64,000 bases of DNA from UBA2206 sp049303905 (GCA_049303905.1 JBAQNP010000011.1:1-64000); one strand, 5' to 3'. Positions 1 through 8,872 are shown, counted from the first letter of the stretch. The notes: generated by a model from the letters alone, not told the origin. Numbers and translations are program-made.

Positions 1-2693
1 ATGAGAACATCTATGTCGCGATTAATGTTTCTGGCGATATTCTTGAGAAGTTGATTTTTTAGGCGTGCTGGCCAAGGACTAAAATTTATCGCATCATAAA
101 GCATTTTTTGGATTTTGATTACTTTTAGTTTAGCTTCTAAGAAATTATAGGTGGCTTTTTTAGTGATAAATTTATCTTGATAATAATGCTCGACATTTTT
201 TATTATTGAATCGATTGTTGGCGAAATGGAAAAAGTTATATTTTCTTCTTTTTTGTTTCCGGCTTTATCCTCAGCCGATATTTTCAAAATATGTTCGCCT
301 TTTTCCAGATAAGCCAAATCGATCTTATCTTGAGAAAACATTTCACCGTCCAAAAATATTTTCGTTTTTTCTTCATTTACGCCAGAAGAATCGTCAGTGA
401 TGACAAACTCTATCGGAACAACCTTGTCACTTAGATAGGTTTTGTTCTCCGGACTCGTAATATCTATAGTTGGAGGCACAGTGTCTTGATTTTCTTCTTC
501 GCCAGTATCTATTTCATCCTGCGAAACTTCCACTATCTTTTCTGTCTGCACTCCATTTTCCGCCGTGCCATTTATTTCTCCAGTAATTTCACTGGCAGTG
601 CCATTTTCATCTTCCGTTATTTTCGCCATTTCAATTCTATATTCTCCATCCCCTGTACCCTCGGTGATAATTTTATACTCGCCATCTTCTGGATTGGGAA
701 TTGTCAAGAATTCATTTTCCGTATCATAGCCAGTATAATAGGCATCCTCAATTTGATCACCCGCGTCTAAATTATTTATATTCTTGCCTGCCCATTTTCC
801 ATTGGGTGAAATTATTTGAATGTCAATTGGGGAGAAAATTCCAAAAGTAAGAATGTTTTTTATTCTGTCAAAAGTACTCACATAATCACAATCATCTCTT
901 CCCGTTAGTTTCTTGATTGCATAGCATTGAGCCTTGGTCGGCAAATCATTATGCGTTGAATCAAGTTTGATTGTTTTATCCGCCGAAATTCCTTCAGCGC
1001 TTTCCAAAGGGACAGTTTCATCCCCTTTTCCATATTCCATTCCTTGATCAGTGCTTGAGTCATCAAAATTTTCCGGCATTCCATACTCCCAACTTCCAGA
1101 AACCATGCTGTTCACCACTCTAAACTTTTTTATCGTTTCATCTTTTCCTGTGTCACCAATAATATTAGTAAAATCAACCTTATCTAGTTTATCCAGATTG
1201 TCTCCGTCATTTAATGTTTCCAAGAAATAATTTTTCGGATAACCATTGGAATAATTTTTCATTTCCCCCGTGGCAACATTATAAAGATAATCGTAAATTG
1301 GCAAAAGCTCTCCCACAGACAGAACTTTTTCTCGAATATATTCTCCGAGATCGTCATATCCCTCATGCTGGGCTTCAATTTGGAAGATTTTTTTGGCTAT
1401 TTTATTTAAAATATCCTCATCAATTCCTTCTCCCGCCTCCCACATTAAATAACTCTCTGGCGCCCCTTTTTGTGGAGTGCCTAAAGTTATCAGCTGATCA
1501 ATATTATTCTCTTGATCTAGTTTTTCAATATACTGCCTTGCCACAAGTCCACCCATCGAATGTGCTACGAGATCTACTCGGGAAATTTTAGTTTCCTCTC
1601 TTATCTCTTGAATTTTATTTTTCAAATCTCCGGCGGTAATTGAATTTTCATTTCTCCACTCATATGGGAATTCAAAAAGATTTTTTTCTTTTTCATAACC
1701 ATTTTTTTCAAAAGAAGACGCTAGGTTGCTGTAGGTGTGCAAAATGGGATCGAGTTTCCATTTTCCCAGAACTTTTGTCGAACCTAAAATCCCTGGGATA
1801 ATAATAGCCGGATCAGCAATCAAATCATTCTTTCTAAATCCATCAAATGTAAGATGCCCAGCTATTTCTTCTCCGCTACCGTCATTTAATATTTCTCCAT
1901 TATCCGCATAAACATGCGGGCCACTTACATCACCATACCAATTATTTTTCAAAAGAATATTATACTTAGTACATATATCTTCTTCAAGTTCTTCATCATA
2001 TTCATATTCTTTGCAATATGCCTCGTCTGCACGCATAGCCATACCTCCATTATTTTCAAAATTAGAATTGATTATTTCTAAATAATCATTGGCACTGGAA
2101 GAATAAGCACTGATTGCACCATATGGATTATTTATGAATTCAGAATTTTCGATATGAACTTTACCCGAACTAAAATCGAAACCACTCATTCCTGTTCCTG
2201 CCAAGGCAGTATTCAAAAAAGTATTCTTAAGCATCAATTGCGGGGCATATCCGCCATTTTCAAAAACGACATAGCGAAAAAATGATTCCTTATTATCCTG
2301 ATTGCCTTGGAAACTCATCCCGTATTCACCAGTTTCATAACTATTATCCCCTGATTTAGTAGTGAAAACTATTTTTTCCTCTTGAGTTCCTTTGGCAATA
2401 ATGTTTCCATCCGAAACCGAAAGGCTGGGCGAATAAGTATAAACATCGCCTTTTTCAAATTTTATCACTGCCCCTTTTTCAATAGTAAGTGTTGCGCCGT
2501 TAGTGACAACAACCCAATTATTTATAATATGCTCTCCTTTTTCCCAAACGGTATCTTCAGCTATTTCAATTCTATCCATCCCAAGAACTACCGGTAATCT
2601 GAGACTTGAAAAAGAAAAACTGAGTGGAGAAAAGATTAATAGAAAAACAATAAGGATACAAATCGTATTTCTAATTATTTTATTTTTTGACAT
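1..2693 (-). CDS. Secreted LCAT/PGAP1-like lipase with beta-helix and Ig-like regions (3' end outside window)
   Basis: The frame is open from the ATG at 2693 to the window edge, about 897 codons, so the C-terminus is missing. An N-terminal hydrophobic signal segment is followed by a region of short repeated strands (about residues 40-270) resembling a right-handed beta-helix. An alpha/beta-hydrolase domain follows, with the nucleophile elbow AHSMGG (Ser379), a GDETVP motif near residue 557 and a STHND segment near 579 that may supply the His. These are features of the LCAT/PGAP1 lipase-esterase group. A Thr/Glu-rich linker leads to an Ig-like domain at about 735-810 (PPTIDITSP start). It probably acts outside the cell on lipids or esters. 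Its start overlaps the upstream gene by 14 nt, suggesting coupling. The lipase fold is well supported; substrate unknown. Confidence 0.85.
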   Translation of the reverse strand, partial: MSKNKIIRNTICILIVFLLIFSPLSFSFSSLRLPVVLGMDRIEIAEDTVWEKGEHIINNWVVVTNGATLTIEKGAVIKFEKGDVYTYSPSLSVSDGNIIAKGTQEEKIVFTTKSGDNSYETGEYGMSFQGNQDNKESFFRYVVFENGGYAPQLMLKNTFLNTALAGTGMSGFDFSSGKVHIENSEFINNPYGAISAYSSSANDYLEIINSNFENNGGMAMRADEAYCKEYEYDEELEEDICTKYNILLKNNWYGDVSGPHVYADNGEILNDGSGEEIAGHLTFDGFRKNDLIADPAIIIPGILGSTKVLGKWKLDPILHTYSNLASSFEKNGYEKEKNLFEFPYEWRNENSITAGDLKNKIQEIREETKISRVDLVAHSMGGLVARQYIEKLDQENNIDQLITLGTPQKGAPESYLMWEAGEGIDEDILNKIAKKIFQIEAQHEGYDDLGEYIREKVLSVGELLPIYDYLYNVATGEMKNYSNGYPKNYFLETLNDGDNLDKLDKVDFTNIIGDTGKDETIKKFRVVNSMVSGSWEYGMPENFDDSSTDQGMEYGKGDETVPLESAEGISADKTIKLDSTHNDLPTKAQCYAIKKLTGRDDCDYVSTFDRIKNILTFGIFSPIDIQIISPNGKWAGKNINNLDAGDQIEDAYYTGYDTENEFLTIPNPEDGEYKIITEGTGDGEYRIEMAKITEDENGTASEITGEINGTAENGVQTEKIVEVSQDEIDTGEEENQDTVPPTIDITSPENKTYLSDKVVPIEFVITDDSSGVNEEKTKIFLDGEMFSQDKIDLAYLEKGEHILKISAEDKAGNKKEENITFSISPTIDSIIKNVEHYYQDKFITKKATYNFLEAKLKVIKIQKMLYDAINFSPWPARLKNQLLKNIARNINRDIDVL

Positions 2694-2973
2694 TTTTGTT
2701 TTTGATAATATTAATAATTAACAAGATAAATAAGGCAAGATTTATGTATGGCCAATACCCAAGAGTAAATTTAACGAGCCATTTGAGATTGTATATATTA
2801 AAAATTCTAGAATCAATATTTGAATAAAAACTTAAATAACTAAGCATAGAAAAAATAAACAATACCAGTAATTTGTTTTTTGTTTTGTAATAAACAATCG
2901 ATGAAATAGAAATAGAAAATAACAAAAGGAATATTATTATATTTATTGCTCTACTTGGACTTGACCAAAACAT
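2680..2973 (-). CDS. Small membrane protein, three to four TM segments
   Basis: About 97 residues with several hydrophobic helices and a Lys-rich tail. The first in-frame ATG is at 3000, but the ATG at 2973 is preceded at the right distance by GAGGGAG, a good Shine-Dalgarno site, so I prefer it. The stop lies inside the start region of the secreted lipase, so the two are probably co-translated. I recognise no family. A role linked to export or anchoring of the lipase is a guess from position only. Confidence 0.6.
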   Translation of the reverse strand: MFWSSPSRAINIIIFLLLFSISISSIVYYKTKNKLLVLFIFSMLSYLSFYSNIDSRIFNIYNLKWLVKFTLGYWPYINLALFILLIINIIKNKNVKK

Positions 2974-3200
2974 AATTTTTTCTCCCTCAACCTCCCGCAA
3001 AAAAATTATTTTTATAATTCCGGCTTGAAGCGAGTTTTTTTAATTTTTATTTTAATTTTTACATTTTTATTATATTACAACTTCTTTTTTCTCGCCACAA
3101 CAAAAATTACCTTATCCTTTTTTGATTGATTTTTTTCAACCAATTCTCGATTAACTTCTCTGGCTGTATTTTTAGCGATCTTCGCCTCCCCTCTCCCAAA

Positions 3201-3220
3201 AAACCACCTTCGGGTGGTTT
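3201..3220. terminator. Rho-independent terminator hairpin
   Basis: AAACCACC and GGTGGTTT form a perfect 8-bp stem with a TTCG tetraloop, with T-runs on both sides. It lies downstream of the DUF2177 gene (minus strand). Confidence 0.8.
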
Positions 3221-3301
3221 TTGAAAAAGTGTTATTTGTCCGCCCGCTTCGCCATAGCTCCAGCGAGGCGAGCCGATGAGGCGGGTTACTGAACAAAAAA
3301 A
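3221..3301. repeat. Intergenic repeat (GAAAAAGTGTTA...GTTACTGAACAAAAA) interrupted by a REP-like palindrome
   Basis: The two halves match the contiguous repeat at 6488-6534. Here they are separated by about 45 bp of a GC-rich palindrome (3240-3284) belonging to the REP-like family also seen at 12476, 14757, 15735 and 56125. This suggests the palindrome inserted into a pre-existing repeat. Confidence 0.55.
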
Positions 3302-3308
3302 TTCACCT

Positions 3309-3719
3309 TTATTGAATTATATTTTTATAGATAAAATAAGTTGCCACTGAAACCGATGACGACAAAACCATCCCCCAAATGATATCTATAATTACTATTT
3401 TCCAAGGCCAATCTCTTAAAACTGCCCAACTAGTTAAATCAAATGTCATGTAAGTAAAGAATCCAAATAAAGCCCCATATAAAAGTGCATATGACCAAGA
3501 GTTGTTTCTAATTGCCGGAGAAATGACAAAAATAATCAAACCAACAATAAAGAGCAGGTAAAAAATTACCGCTATTGACCAATTTGGAGTAGGTCGCATT
3601 AAATGACCCATATGTTTTTGATACACCTCCTTAGCAATCACGCCCAACCAGGTTAAATCAATTATGAAAAAGATAGGCACCGCAATGAAATATAGTTTTA
3701 GAAAATTAATAATTGTCAT
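3309..3719 (-). CDS. DUF2177 family membrane protein
   Basis: 136 residues with four predicted TM helices. The first carries the FIIDLTWLG pattern and the third a GALFGFFTYMTFDLT block, both characteristic of DUF2177. The full family length is present. Function is unknown; the family is widespread as small integral membrane proteins. A TATAAT box about 45 nt upstream (3763-3768 on the opposite strand) gives a plausible promoter. It ends before a strong terminator at 3201-3220. Confidence 0.85.
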   Translation of the reverse strand: MTIINFLKLYFIAVPIFFIIDLTWLGVIAKEVYQKHMGHLMRPTPNWSIAVIFYLLFIVGLIIFVISPAIRNNSWSYALLYGALFGFFTYMTFDLTSWAVLRDWPWKIVIIDIIWGMVLSSSVSVATYFIYKNIIQ

Positions 3720-3814
3720 AATTTTATTTTTTAATTAATTATTATTTAAAACATATACTTCTTGCATTATATCACGATTTTTTTATTTTTACTCTTTTAG
3801 ATATTGAGGCATGA

Positions 3815-4804
3815 TTATTTTTTAACCGATAATAATGTCGTAACAAGCGCTGTCATTTGATTCTTTTTGTTTGGATTGCTTTCTGCAATTAAAAGTGTCA
3901 GAGCGGTAAGTGCACTCGGGTTGATGTTTTTTGCGCCTTGTATTTTTGTTTTTCGCAAAAACCACACAAAAGCAAAAGCGCCAGAACGTTTGTTTCCGTC
4001 GTCAAATGGATGATTCTTTACCATAAAATACAAAAGATGGGCCGCCTTTTCTTCGGCAGTAGCGTATAAATTTTTGCCACCAAATGATTGCATCACATTT
4101 CCCACTATTCCTTCCACGCTTCCCACTCTTTTTTCTCGCGCAAAAAGATCAGAGGCTTCGCCTTTTTTCATAAGTTCAGCCCGAAGTTCGCCGATCGCTT
4201 CCGCCAACTCCCTGCCTGACAACCGAACTGCTTTTTTAGTTGTGCCAATCGCGCTCAGAGCATCTTTGTCATAAGCATCCAAAGCTACCCAGGTACTGGC
4301 AAATTCTTTGATAAGTTCCAAAACTAGTTTCGGATCAAGTGTGACATGCTCTGGTAAAAGATTTTGAATACTGGCCACTGCGCCCATAAAAGCTTCATAA
4401 TTTTTGGTGATTTGTTTTTTGTTGATTGTATAGCCTTTAACAATATGCTCACGAAGAGTTTTAGTCGCCCATTGGCGAAATTTGGTTGCATTTGTAGAGT
4501 TAACTCTATAGCCTATTGATATTATTAAATCAAGATTATAGTATTCAATTTTTCTAGTAATCTTTCTTTTTCCTTCAAGTTGAACTGTTTCCATTTTGGA
4601 AACAGTTGACTTTTCATTTAATTCTCCTGTATTAAATATATTTTTAACATGTTTAGAAATTGCTGCTTTTTTTACATCAAATAACTGGCCAACTTGCTGT
4701 TGAGTAAGTAACATAGTTTCTCGCTTTTTATCTAAGCGAACTTCCACAGCGCCATCTTTGGCTTGATAGATAATTACCTCTTTTTGTTCTTTTTTGTTTT
4801 TCAT
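3815..4804 (-). CDS. RhuM-family / Fic (death-on-curing) fusion protein
   Basis: 329 residues. The N-terminal half (about 1-150) is the RhuM virulence-protein domain: it opens with a strand-rich segment, then an HTH-like LLTQQQVGQLFDV, and later YRVNSTNATKFRQWAT. The C-terminal half is a Fic fold with a complete motif HPFDDGNKRSG (265-275), including the His. Fic proteins usually transfer AMP or another nucleotide to a target protein. RhuM-Fic fusions are common and usually genomic-island encoded. No separate antitoxin gene is seen. It starts 13 nt after the dinD stop, so it is likely co-transcribed with it. Confidence 0.9.
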   Translation of the reverse strand: MKNKKEQKEVIIYQAKDGAVEVRLDKKRETMLLTQQQVGQLFDVKKAAISKHVKNIFNTGELNEKSTVSKMETVQLEGKRKITRKIEYYNLDLIISIGYRVNSTNATKFRQWATKTLREHIVKGYTINKKQITKNYEAFMGAVASIQNLLPEHVTLDPKLVLELIKEFASTWVALDAYDKDALSAIGTTKKAVRLSGRELAEAIGELRAELMKKGEASDLFAREKRVGSVEGIVGNVMQSFGGKNLYATAEEKAAHLLYFMVKNHPFDDGNKRSGAFAFVWFLRKTKIQGAKNINPSALTALTLLIAESNPNKKNQMTALVTTLLSVKK

Positions 4805-4817
4805 ATCTATAATTTTT

Positions 4818-5612
4818 TTATTTTTTTGCTTTCAACTTTTTTATCCGAGTTTTTGCTCTAGATATTCCATCTGCTGATGATAGTTCTTCCGGCATCGTTC
4901 CACCCAATTCTTCAATTGTACGCCGAACTTTTTGCCCGACATGAAAATGTGTCAAATTTGCGTTCATTTCGCCTTGAATTTTTTCTCTGCGTAATTTCGC
5001 ATCGGCTTGAGTGGCGCGAAATAAGTTAGCTGCCAACTCTTCGCTCCCCATATGATCAAGTATTTTTTGAGATTTTTTTAAACCTTTCTTTTTGTGAATA
5101 TCATTTGCATCCAGCCCTCCATACAATCCCTTGTATCCATAATTTTGAAATTTTCCATAATTACTAACTCCCGCATTTTCGGCGGCTTCAGCCAAAGATG
5201 TACTATGAGTTTTTATTTCACTGCGCAAATGCAATCGCTTATTATCCTCTATCAACTGATCTGATTTTTCTTGTCTTCGAGTTTGAATCGCAAAATATGC
5301 CTGACCCAAAGCAACTACTTCTTTGGATGGATCGGAATTTTGGATAATTAGATAACACGCATAACGAGATAAATATATGGTATCAATCGCTCTTTTTGCA
5401 CCTGAACCTATTTCGACCATTTCGTCCACATGGGAAAAATGGTTGTGGATAACTTGACCACTATTTTTACATGCTTCTTTAGCTTTATTAATAACATTTA
5501 GGAATTTATCGTAGCTGGAATAATCAAGCGCTTTTGCCAAATCGCGAGATGACCAAAATTCACTTTGGTATTCATTAATTTTTTTAATTTTTTCAAAAAT
5601 ATTGTTTTTCAT
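4818..5612 (-). CDS. dinD: DNA-damage-inducible protein D (DinD) homologue
   Basis: 264 residues, matching DinD across its length: an N-terminal BRO-like DNA-binding domain (FWSSRDLAKALDY; GQVIHNHF), the KRAIDTIYLSRYACYLI block, AYFAIQTRRQE, and the C-terminal VGQKVRRTIEELGGTMPEEL. In E. coli DinD is induced in the SOS response and inhibits RecA filaments. It heads an apparent operon with the RhuM-Fic gene. The upstream promoter has the palindrome/DnaA-box cassette. A second paralogue lies at 8037-8855. The family call is firm; the SOS role here is inferred. Confidence 0.92.
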   Translation of the reverse strand: MKNNIFEKIKKINEYQSEFWSSRDLAKALDYSSYDKFLNVINKAKEACKNSGQVIHNHFSHVDEMVEIGSGAKRAIDTIYLSRYACYLIIQNSDPSKEVVALGQAYFAIQTRRQEKSDQLIEDNKRLHLRSEIKTHSTSLAEAAENAGVSNYGKFQNYGYKGLYGGLDANDIHKKKGLKKSQKILDHMGSEELAANLFRATQADAKLRREKIQGEMNANLTHFHVGQKVRRTIEELGGTMPEELSSADGISRAKTRIKKLKAKK

Positions 5613-5634
5613 ATCACTTAGTTATGTTTATTAT

Positions 5635-5686
5635 AGTGATATTATACCACTCTATATATTTTTGGCAACTCCTCTGCTGTGGATAA
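5635..5686 (-). promoter_or_regulatory. Promoter of dinD with palindromic operator and DnaA box (copy A)
   Basis: Read on the minus strand: DnaA box TTATCCACA (5686-5678), 9 bp, -35 TTGCCA (5668-5663), 16 bp, -10 TATAAT (5646-5641). The 17-bp near-palindrome AGTGATATTATACCACT (5635-5651) covers the -10. The start codon is 22 nt beyond it. The same arrangement recurs at 12415-12466 and 49471-49523. Confidence 0.75.
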
Positions 5687-5698
5687 CTTCTCATTTCC

Positions 5699-5730
5699 AA
5701 AAAAGTGCTCCTGAACAAAAAATTATTTTT
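5699..5730. repeat. Copy of the CTGAACAAAAA intergenic repeat
   Basis: Contains AAAAAAGTG and CTGAACAAAAAATTATTTTT, overlapping the stop of the nuclease gene. Related copies lie at 3221-3301, 6488-6534 and, weaker, 8022-8042. This one and 6488-6534 flank the nuclease gene in direct orientation. Confidence 0.5.
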
Positions 5731-6478
5731 CCACTTCCTTTACTGCCTGAATATAGGTGCAGTAGTCACATTCTTTTGAATATTTTGGAATTTTCGAACT
5801 CATCAGGCATTTCTTGGCGTCAATTAGAGCGCCTTCCACCCAACTGTCGTCCCCCACATAGGGAATGACTTTAACATTAAACTCCAATTTTCCATCAAAA
5901 GCCTCCTTGTCCTTGTCGCCGTTGCAATAAACAAAATATCCGGTGGTGGAAACTTTGAAGCCATTTTTGCGAAAAAGCCATTGATACATTTCCATTTGTC
6001 TTTTATAACCAATTTGCCAATCGGCGTCCAAGCTCACTTCTCCATTTTTGGAAGTCGCCTTATAATCCACAATCAAAAGTTCGCCTTTCGGATTCACCCA
6101 AACATCATCTACTCCACCCGTGAATAATAGATTAGTTTTTGGATGCAGATATTGAATTCCTCTTCTCAAGGAATCTCGCCACTGATCCATTCGTTCGTCT
6201 TGAAACGGCACAGCGTCAATTCCATATTCTTTCATCAAAGGATGAGTAGTTTCATTTGCCCTATGCACATCAAATTCTTTTTTTAGTAGTGCATCCACCG
6301 CTGAATTTAGATTAAACGGAAACCCCGGTGGCTGCCCAACTCCCAAACGACGATCCAAATAGAAACATCGAGGACAATTCAAAAACAGATCCAACTTAGA
6401 CCGACTAATCCGAAAAGGCTCTTTTGATTTGGGATCAAAGAGATTTCTAATTCTTTTTGCTTTATAATATTCAGACAT
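5723..6478 (-). CDS. Cas4/RecB-like PD-(D/E)XK nuclease with probable Fe-S cluster cysteines
   Basis: 251 residues. The nuclease core shows motif GGVDD (121-125), the acidic/Lys motif IVDYK (136-140) and a RecB-type QMEMY (161-165). C35 and C38 (CPRC) at the N-terminus plus C237 and C240 (CDYC) near the end give the four-cysteine arrangement of Cas4 and AddB nucleases that bind a 4Fe-4S cluster. No cas genes or CRISPR array are present, so this is a solo Cas4-like or PF12705-type exonuclease, probably for DNA repair or uptake or for defence. It is bounded on both sides by copies of an intergenic repeat. Confidence 0.85.
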   Translation of the reverse strand: MSEYYKAKRIRNLFDPKSKEPFRISRSKLDLFLNCPRCFYLDRRLGVGQPPGFPFNLNSAVDALLKKEFDVHRANETTHPLMKEYGIDAVPFQDERMDQWRDSLRRGIQYLHPKTNLLFTGGVDDVWVNPKGELLIVDYKATSKNGEVSLDADWQIGYKRQMEMYQWLFRKNGFKVSTTGYFVYCNGDKDKEAFDGKLEFNVKVIPYVGDDSWVEGALIDAKKCLMSSKIPKYSKECDYCTYIQAVKEVEK

Positions 6479-6487
6479 AATTATTTT

Positions 6488-6534
6488 TTGAAAAAAGTGT
6501 TACTTAACATGTTACTGAACAAAAATTTATTTTT
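6488..6534. repeat. Intact copy of the GTTACTGAACAAAAA intergenic repeat
   Basis: Contains two short tandem GTTACT(T/G)AACA units after GAAAAAAGT, just upstream of the Cas4-like gene start. It matches both halves of the interrupted copy at 3221-3301. Confidence 0.5.
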
Positions 6535-6626
6535 GAAATATAAAAAGATGCTCATGCATAATTAGAAGAAAATTACTTTTTTTAGATTGTGTTATTTTTT
6601 ATTCTAGCATTATCTTAAGAAAATAA

Positions 6627-6650
6627 AAACTAGCTAATCAAAGCTAGTTT
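6627..6650 (-). terminator. Rho-independent terminator
   Basis: AAACTAGC/GCTAGTTT form an 8-bp stem with an 8-nt loop and a T-rich tail on the minus strand. It lies 40 nt beyond the stop of the 6690-7088 gene. Confidence 0.75.
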
Positions 6651-6689
6651 ATAATTAAACATTTAAAATATGCTTGCATGCCTTTAAAA

Positions 6690-7088
6690 TCAACTTTTTG
6701 AAATAATAGTGATTTTAAAATCTGCCGGCTCTTCGATAGTGCCCGTCAAAAAAGACACTACTTGATCTGGTGTTGTTTGGGATTGAAGTAAATTTATCAT
6801 CATAAAACTAGGTGGCAATAAATCACAAGAATACAAAACTTTTGTATCTTCAAGATATTTTTCAATTTCAGGATAAGTAGTTGATTGATTATAACCATTG
6901 GAAGTAATGTATATAACGAAAAATTCATCTTGACTGATTTCTTGCGAAGTTTTAGATTGAACATTTGCCGATGATGAATCACAAACATAAAATTGCCCAC
7001 CATCATTAAAACTTCCAGTATGCACTTCTAGAACAACCCCGTCAACATCCCTAAGGGTTGATTCATTATTTTTTTCTAAATCTATCAT
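6690..7088 (-). CDS. Hypothetical protein, 132 residues
   Basis: Soluble, acidic protein with no signal peptide or TM segment. It has alternating strand-like stretches (EVHTGSFNDGGQFYVCD; DEFFVIYITSNGY) and ends in a hydrophobic strand. I recognise no family. It stands alone between the Cas4-like gene and the membrane protein, followed by its own terminator. Confidence 0.6.
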   Translation of the reverse strand: MIDLEKNNESTLRDVDGVVLEVHTGSFNDGGQFYVCDSSSANVQSKTSQEISQDEFFVIYITSNGYNQSTTYPEIEKYLEDTKVLYSCDLLPPSFMMINLLQSQTTPDQVVSFLTGTIEEPADFKITIISKS

Positions 7089-7222
7089 ATTATTTTTTTC
7101 ACTCTCCTACTCCAGGTTTCCCATTGGGTTTGGCAGAATGAATTATTAATTTATTAAATATTTTGCTTTCTATTATAACGCTATCAAAAAAAATCAGTCA
7201 ATTTTCGTAATTTAAAAATAAA

Positions 7223-7969
7223 CTATTTTAATTTTGCTATTTCTTTGAGCCTACCAACAACATCACTATTGTAAATTGGCTCATATTTACTAACGATCTC
7301 ATTAAACAATATGGTTGTTGGTATTGAGTTTATGGTTAGATTAACCCCAATATTAATATTTTTCGGTATTGGGTCTAAAAAAGAACTCCTTTGCTTATCG
7401 CTAATATTTCCGATAGTTATTGAACTACTCGTACTAGATTGAGGTTCTGACGAAAAGTTATTTATTTTTTGAATAAAAGGAGATAATTGTTGATTAACTT
7501 GTTCTTTAGCTTGATTTTTAATATCATCATGAATTCTTGAATCGAAATTAATATCTGAAACCATTTTAATTATTGAATCTAAATATTCGCCCGTAGAATA
7601 TAAGTCACTTATTTTATCTAAATTTTCAAATGGCATTTCTTCTATAAAATAATGCATATTATTAGCCCAACTATTTGTAGCGATTATTTTTTTAGTAAAT
7701 TTAAAATGACCATGTTCTTTGTAATCAGAAATAATTTTTTCTGCTCTCTTAATTTCTTGTAAAATCGTCTTCGCAGCATCTTTTTTGTTATCGATTTTTT
7801 GAACTATATAAAGAACAATTGCAACTATACCAACTATTAAAGTAACAAGCCAACTCAAAAAAACAGAGTTGGCAAATTTTTCATATTTTTGATAGATGAA
7901 ATATAATAAACTAATAGCTATGCCTAAAACTAACACTACCGTTGAAATTAAATTCTTATTTTTAAACAT
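7223..7969 (-). CDS. Hypothetical protein with two N-terminal TM helices and long cytoplasmic domain
   Basis: 248 residues. Two hydrophobic helices at about 8-26 and 38-58 are followed by a helical, charged region (KKDAAKTILQEIKRAEKII) and a Ser/Thr-rich linker near 170-185, then a mixed domain. The topology is like other bacterial DUF4760/DUF4231-type membrane proteins, but I cannot place it in a family. It lies downstream of the second dinD in the accessory block. Confidence 0.65.
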   Translation of the reverse strand: MFKNKNLISTVVLVLGIAISLLYFIYQKYEKFANSVFLSWLVTLIVGIVAIVLYIVQKIDNKKDAAKTILQEIKRAEKIISDYKEHGHFKFTKKIIATNSWANNMHYFIEEMPFENLDKISDLYSTGEYLDSIIKMVSDINFDSRIHDDIKNQAKEQVNQQLSPFIQKINNFSSEPQSSTSSSITIGNISDKQRSSFLDPIPKNINIGVNLTINSIPTTILFNEIVSKYEPIYNSDVVGRLKEIAKLK

Positions 7970-8036
7970 AATTTTATTTCCACCCCCTACTTAATCATCC
8001 TCCACACAATTTGTTACCGTGAAGGATACTGAAAAT

Positions 8037-8855
8037 TTATTTTTTACTTTTTTTCAACAATTTTTTCTTTTCTTTTTTCAATTCTTTGATATGTTTTTCA
8101 GTCGGTAATTCCTCTGGCAGAGTTCCGCCAATATCTTTGATAGTTTGTCGAACTTTTCCACCAATCATAAAGTGCGTTTGTGATGCATCACGATCACCTC
8201 GAATATTATCTTTTTTGATTTTCTCGTCAGTTTGCGTAATTCGAAAAAGATTTGCCGCTAATTCAGTTGTTCCTGCCCTATCCAACAATTCACCTTTCTT
8301 GATACTTTTTCTATTTTCTATTTCAGCCAACGACATTCCATACAATCCTTTATATCCTGCATCATTGAATGATCCAAATTTTGTAACTCCCGCTTTTTTT
8401 GCAGTTTTGAAAAGTTTTTTATTGTGATCTGAAACTTCACCTCGAATAAACAATCTTTTATCCACCCCTGAAAGTCCTTGGAATATTTCTTGTTTTCTGG
8501 TTTGAATCGCAAAGTAGGTTTGAGCCATAGCAATCTCCTGTTTTTTAGGATCACCATTTTGTGCAACCAAATAACAAGCATACCTATCCAATTTCCAGTC
8601 CCTCACTTCTCTTACTGTATTTGAACCAATTTCGACCATTTTACTAAGTGCGGTAAAATGGTTATCCACAGCCTGACCGCTATTGATACATGCTTTAGCC
8701 GCCCTAGCTATAACCTCCTCGGCATTCTGCCATTTTTCATATCCCAAAACCAACATCAATTCGCGTGCTTCCCAATATTCAACACCACTCCTATCAACTT
8801 TTTTAATGTTTTCAAAATTTTTATTCAACGAATTTATGATTAACTCTTTTGTCAT
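8037..8855 (-). CDS. dinD: DinD-like protein, second paralogue
   Basis: 272 residues, aligning over the full length with the DinD at 4818-5612: EYWEARELMLVLGY, GQAVDNHF, KLDRYACYLVAQNGDP, AQTYFAIQTRKQE, ELAANLFRITQTDEK, VRQTIKDIGGTLPEELPT. The tail is Lys-rich. It lacks the palindrome/DnaA-box promoter of the first copy. It starts 17 nt after the stop of the SDH-type protease gene and is probably in one operon with it. Divergence between the two copies looks old, so tandem recent duplication is unlikely. Confidence 0.9.
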   Translation of the reverse strand: MTKELIINSLNKNFENIKKVDRSGVEYWEARELMLVLGYEKWQNAEEVIARAAKACINSGQAVDNHFTALSKMVEIGSNTVREVRDWKLDRYACYLVAQNGDPKKQEIAMAQTYFAIQTRKQEIFQGLSGVDKRLFIRGEVSDHNKKLFKTAKKAGVTKFGSFNDAGYKGLYGMSLAEIENRKSIKKGELLDRAGTTELAANLFRITQTDEKIKKDNIRGDRDASQTHFMIGGKVRQTIKDIGGTLPEELPTEKHIKELKKEKKKLLKKSKK

Positions 8856-8872
8856 ATTGACTTATTTTATTT

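Noticed and set aside
3075..3296. 73-codon minus-strand ORF
   Set aside because: Its first half translates a terminator hairpin and a REP-like palindrome; no family features. The last 35 codons could be a gene remnant but cannot be supported.
5444..5452. DnaA-box sequences inside the two dinD genes (also 8662-8670)
   Set aside because: They encode the conserved dipeptide region before NHF in both paralogues, so coding constraint explains them.
5723..6478. Cas4-like nuclease as part of a CRISPR-Cas system
   Set aside because: No array, no other cas genes in 64 kb; solo Cas4-like genes are common.
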